Shown in pieces: positions 7,239 through 8,865 of a DNA stretch of 8,865 bases. The position numbers were made by a program, and so were the translations under genes. The notes under the pieces are model-generated. The model worked only from the letters and a program-made list of their open reading frames with translations. It did not search any database and had not been told where the DNA came from. How positions within the stretch are numbered: the first letter of the stretch is position 1; the number at the start of each line of letters is the position of its first letter. The DNA comes from an uncultured Thermomonas sp. (GTDB taxonomy: Bacteria > Pseudomonadota > Gammaproteobacteria > Xanthomonadales > Xanthomonadaceae), in the NCBI GenBank assembly GCA_946480065.1, contig CAMLJA010000066.1, positions 1-8,865 on the forward strand. Reading direction: 5' to 3'.

Positions 7239-7329
7239 GTTTCAGTCCCCATTTTTTCGGTCACGGATCGACCGCCGGGGTCGCCGCTCGGCGCTCCCGC
7301 GTGGTCTTCTTTTCGATGGCCCCGGGGCG

Positions 7330-7358
7330 ATGCTAGCGCGAAGCGCGCGCGATGACGA
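7330..7358 (-). promoter_or_regulatory. Candidate sigma-70-like promoter of the S9 peptidase gene
   Basis: Read on the minus strand, TCGTCA (7353-7358, 4 of 6 to TTGACA) is followed after exactly 17 bases by TAGCAT (7330-7335, 4 of 6 to TATAAT). A start near 7323 would give a leader of about 85 bases before the peptidase ATG at 7238. The match is modest, but the spacing and position fit. Confidence 0.3.
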
Positions 7359-7389
7359 CCCGTCCACGGCCCAGCGGCCGCGCGCGCCG

Positions 7390-7406
7390 GGCCGCCGCGC
7401 GCGGCC
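7390..7406. repeat. Inverted repeat abutting the extended -10
   Basis: Perfect 6-base arms GGCCGC / GCGGCC (7390-7395 and 7401-7406) separated by 5 bases lie directly upstream of the extended -10, in the -35 to -10 spacer. The location would suit an operator. The sequence is all G/C in a GC-rich region, so chance occurrence is quite possible. Confidence 0.25.
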
Positions 7407-7415
7407 TGCTAAAAT
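7407..7415 (+). promoter_or_regulatory. Candidate extended -10 promoter of the oxidoreductase gene
   Basis: TGCTAAAAT matches an extended -10 (TG, one base, then TAAAAT, 5 of 6 to TATAAT). It stands out as the only A/T-rich run in an otherwise almost pure G/C stretch. Transcription would start near 7422, giving a leader of about 50 bases before the ATG at 7473. No good -35 hexamer is seen at the usual distance, as is common for extended -10 promoters. Position, orientation and composition support it; it is not proven. Confidence 0.6.
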
Positions 7416-7431
7416 GGCGCGCTTTGCCCAG

Positions 7432-7452
7432 CGCCGCGGCCCGCGGCGTTTT
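7432..7452 (+). terminator. Leader hairpin followed by TTTT, attenuator-like
   Basis: CGCCGCG (7432-7438) pairs with CGCGGCG (7442-7448) around a 3-base loop, and TTTT (7449-7452) follows at once. This has the form of a short intrinsic terminator on the plus strand, placed between the predicted transcription start (about 7422) and the ATG at 7473. The T-run is only four long, so termination would be weak. It could instead be a structure that masks or shapes the translation start region. Confidence 0.35.
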
Positions 7453-7472
7453 CCGACGCCCGGACCCCCTTC

Positions 7473-8865
7473 ATGACCAGTACCGCCGAACTCTCGTCGC
7501 CGGCTTCCGCCGGCACGTCCCTGACCCACGGGGTCGTCGACCCGGACTACACGCTGGACGACAAGTACCGGCGCACGCAGGGCCGGATCTACCTGTCCGG
7601 CGTGCAGGCGCTGGTGCGGCTGCCGCTGGTGCAGCGGCTGCGCGACCAGCGCGCGGGGCTGGACACCGCGGGCTTCGTGTCCGGCTACCGCGGCAGCCCG
7701 CTGGGCGGGTTCGACCTGGAGCTGTGGCGCGCGAAGAAGTACCTCGAGGAAGCAGGGGTGAAGTTCACCCCGGGCCTCAACGAGGACCTGGGCGCCACCA
7801 TGGTGTGGGGCACCCAGCAGGCCGGCCTGTTCGCGGGCGCCAGGCACGACGGCGTGTTCGGCATGTGGTACGGCAAGGGCCCGGGCGTGGACCGCTGCGG
7901 CGACGTGTTCAAGCACGCCAACGCCGCCGGCACCTCCAGGCACGGCGGCGTGCTGGCGCTGGCGGCCGACGACCACGCCTGCCGCAGCTCGACGCTGCCG
8001 CACGGCAGCGAGGACGAGTTCGTCAGCGCGATGATGCCGGTGCTCAACCCGGCCGGCGTGCAGGACATCCTGGACATGGGCGTGCTGGGCTGGGCGATGA
8101 GCCGTTACACCGGCCGCTGGGTGGGCTTCAAGACCATCGCCGAGACGGTGGAATCCTCGGCCTCGGTGCAGGTGGATCCGTTCGCGCTGGAGATCGTGCT
8201 GCCGGGCGACGACGACTTCGAGCTGCCCGCCGGCGGCCTCAACATCCGCTGGCCCGACCCGCCGATGGAGCAGGAGATGCGCCTGCACCGCTACGCGGTG
8301 AAGGCCGCGCAGGCGTTCGCGCGTGCCAACCGCATCGACCGCCTGGTGATGGACGCGCCGGACGCGCGGCTGGGCATCGTGACCACCGGCAAGAGCTACC
8401 TGGACGTGCTGCAGGCGCTGGACTACCTGGGCCTGGACGAAGCCGCCTGCCGCGACGTCGGCATCCGCGTCTACAAGGTCGGCATGACCTGGCCGCTGGA
8501 GCCGGTCGGGATCGAGCGCTTCGCGCGCGGGCTGCGGGACATCGTGGTGGTGGAGGAGAAGCGCGCCTTCATCGAGCGCCAGATGAAGGAGCAGTTCTAC
8601 AACTGGCCCGACGCCTGGGGCGCGCGGCCGTCCATCGTCGGCAAGTACGACGAGGCCGGCGAGTGGATCCTGCCGTCCACCGGCGAACTGACCCCGGCCA
8701 CCATCGCCGGCGTGATCGGCCGCCGCATGCTGCGGCTGGGGCTGGTGGATGGCGCCGCGGCCGATCGCATCGGCCAGGTGCTGCAGTGGATGGCGCAGAA
8801 GGAGGGCGAACTGGCGCTGCCGCGCGCCAACTTCCCGCGCGTGCCGCACTACTGCTCCGGCTGCC
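7473..8865 (+). CDS. Indolepyruvate:ferredoxin oxidoreductase-family protein (fused, thiamine-diphosphate dependent), 3' end cut by window edge
   Basis: The first 464 codons of a large 2-oxoacid:ferredoxin oxidoreductase. Family members decarboxylate aryl pyruvates from aromatic amino-acid breakdown (indolepyruvate, phenylpyruvate) to acyl-CoA while reducing ferredoxin, using thiamine diphosphate. In proteobacteria the subunits are often fused into a protein of about 1150-1250 residues, so more than half is missing here. Conserved stretches seen are GYRGSPLGGFD (71-81), LNEDLGATM (102-110) with the Glu typical of the pyrimidine-binding domain, YGKGPGVDRCGDVFKHAN (133-150), and ADDHACRSSTLPHGSEDEF (165-183). 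A second domain around 295-362 contains TTGKSY and VEEKRAFIERQ. The window stops in HYCSGC (459-464), the start of the CxxC motif that precedes the cofactor-binding half. No strong ribosome site precedes the ATG at 7473, but no in-frame ATG occurs before residue 109. The substrate is inferred from the family and could be another 2-oxoacid. Confidence 0.92.
   Translation, partial: MTSTAELSSPASAGTSLTHGVVDPDYTLDDKYRRTQGRIYLSGVQALVRLPLVQRLRDQRAGLDTAGFVSGYRGSPLGGFDLELWRAKKYLEEAGVKFTPGLNEDLGATMVWGTQQAGLFAGARHDGVFGMWYGKGPGVDRCGDVFKHANAAGTSRHGGVLALAADDHACRSSTLPHGSEDEFVSAMMPVLNPAGVQDILDMGVLGWAMSRYTGRWVGFKTIAETVESSASVQVDPFALEIVLPGDDDFELPAGGLNIRWPDPPMEQEMRLHRYAVKAAQAFARANRIDRLVMDAPDARLGIVTTGKSYLDVLQALDYLGLDEAACRDVGIRVYKVGMTWPLEPVGIERFARGLRDIVVVEEKRAFIERQMKEQFYNWPDAWGARPSIVGKYDEAGEWILPSTGELTPATIAGVIGRRMLRLGLVDGAAADRIGQVLQWMAQKEGELALPRANFPRVPHYCSGC

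Noticed and set aside
7221..7253. Ten-codon upstream reading frame overlapping the peptidase start
   Set aside because: The ATG at 7251-7253 opens a short frame, but its ATGGGGA contains the peptidase ribosome site and it has no ribosome site of its own; probably coincidence.
5277..7355. 692-codon open frame on the plus strand opposite the S9 peptidase
   Set aside because: No recognisable domain and His/Arg/Val-rich composition; it mirrors a peptidase with a complete Ser-Asp-His triad, so it is a shadow frame.
7242..8849. 535-codon open frame on the minus strand opposite the oxidoreductase gene
   Set aside because: Antisense shadow with no motifs; the plus strand encodes long stretches conserved in indolepyruvate:ferredoxin oxidoreductases.

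Overview
The window is very GC-rich, with G/C at nearly every third codon position, long shadow reading frames on both strands, and densely packed genes. Gene content and protein style (a fused indolepyruvate:ferredoxin oxidoreductase-family protein, a periplasmic S9 peptidase, a hybrid kinase next to a REC-EAL protein) fit a gammaproteobacterium of the Lysobacteraceae/Xanthomonadaceae type (Lysobacter, Luteimonas, Xanthomonas and relatives). That placement is inference from style, not from a marker gene. No tRNA, rRNA, insertion sequence, phage gene or CRISPR array was seen.

Layout: five genes lie on the minus strand and one on the plus strand. In transcription order on the minus strand they are: an exported S9 prolyl-oligopeptidase-family peptidase (7238 to 5283); a REC-EAL response regulator (5178 to 3982); a membrane hybrid histidine kinase with HisKA, HATPase, receiver and Hpt domains (3974 to 1056); a single-domain ParA-like ATPase (987 to 358); and a SixA-type phosphohistidine phosphatase that runs off the left edge (332 to 1). 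On the plus strand, a large indolepyruvate:ferredoxin oxidoreductase-family gene starts at 7473, is divergent from the peptidase, and runs off the right edge inside its cysteine motif.

How the genes fit together: the REC-EAL gene and the hybrid kinase are 7 bases apart and almost certainly one operon. They form a predicted phosphorelay (H445 to D753 to H915 in the kinase, then D59 in the regulator) that would control degradation of cyclic-di-GMP. The architecture resembles the VieS/VieA and RocS/RocR systems, but no DNA-binding partner is visible here. The ParA-like and SixA genes form a second tight pair just downstream. SixA was first described as a phosphatase of the Hpt domain of a hybrid kinase, so its position close to an Hpt-bearing kinase is suggestive. 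All catalytic residues inspected are intact in the kinase, EAL protein and peptidase, and the parts of SixA and the oxidoreductase that lie in the window look normal.

Non-coding stretches are all shorter than 300 bases. They hold a promoter-like extended -10 and a hairpin followed by four T residues in the leader of the oxidoreductase gene, a 10-base sequence shared upstream of two minus-strand transcription units, an inverted repeat just upstream of the REC-EAL gene, and GC-rich hairpins after the peptidase and kinase stop codons.
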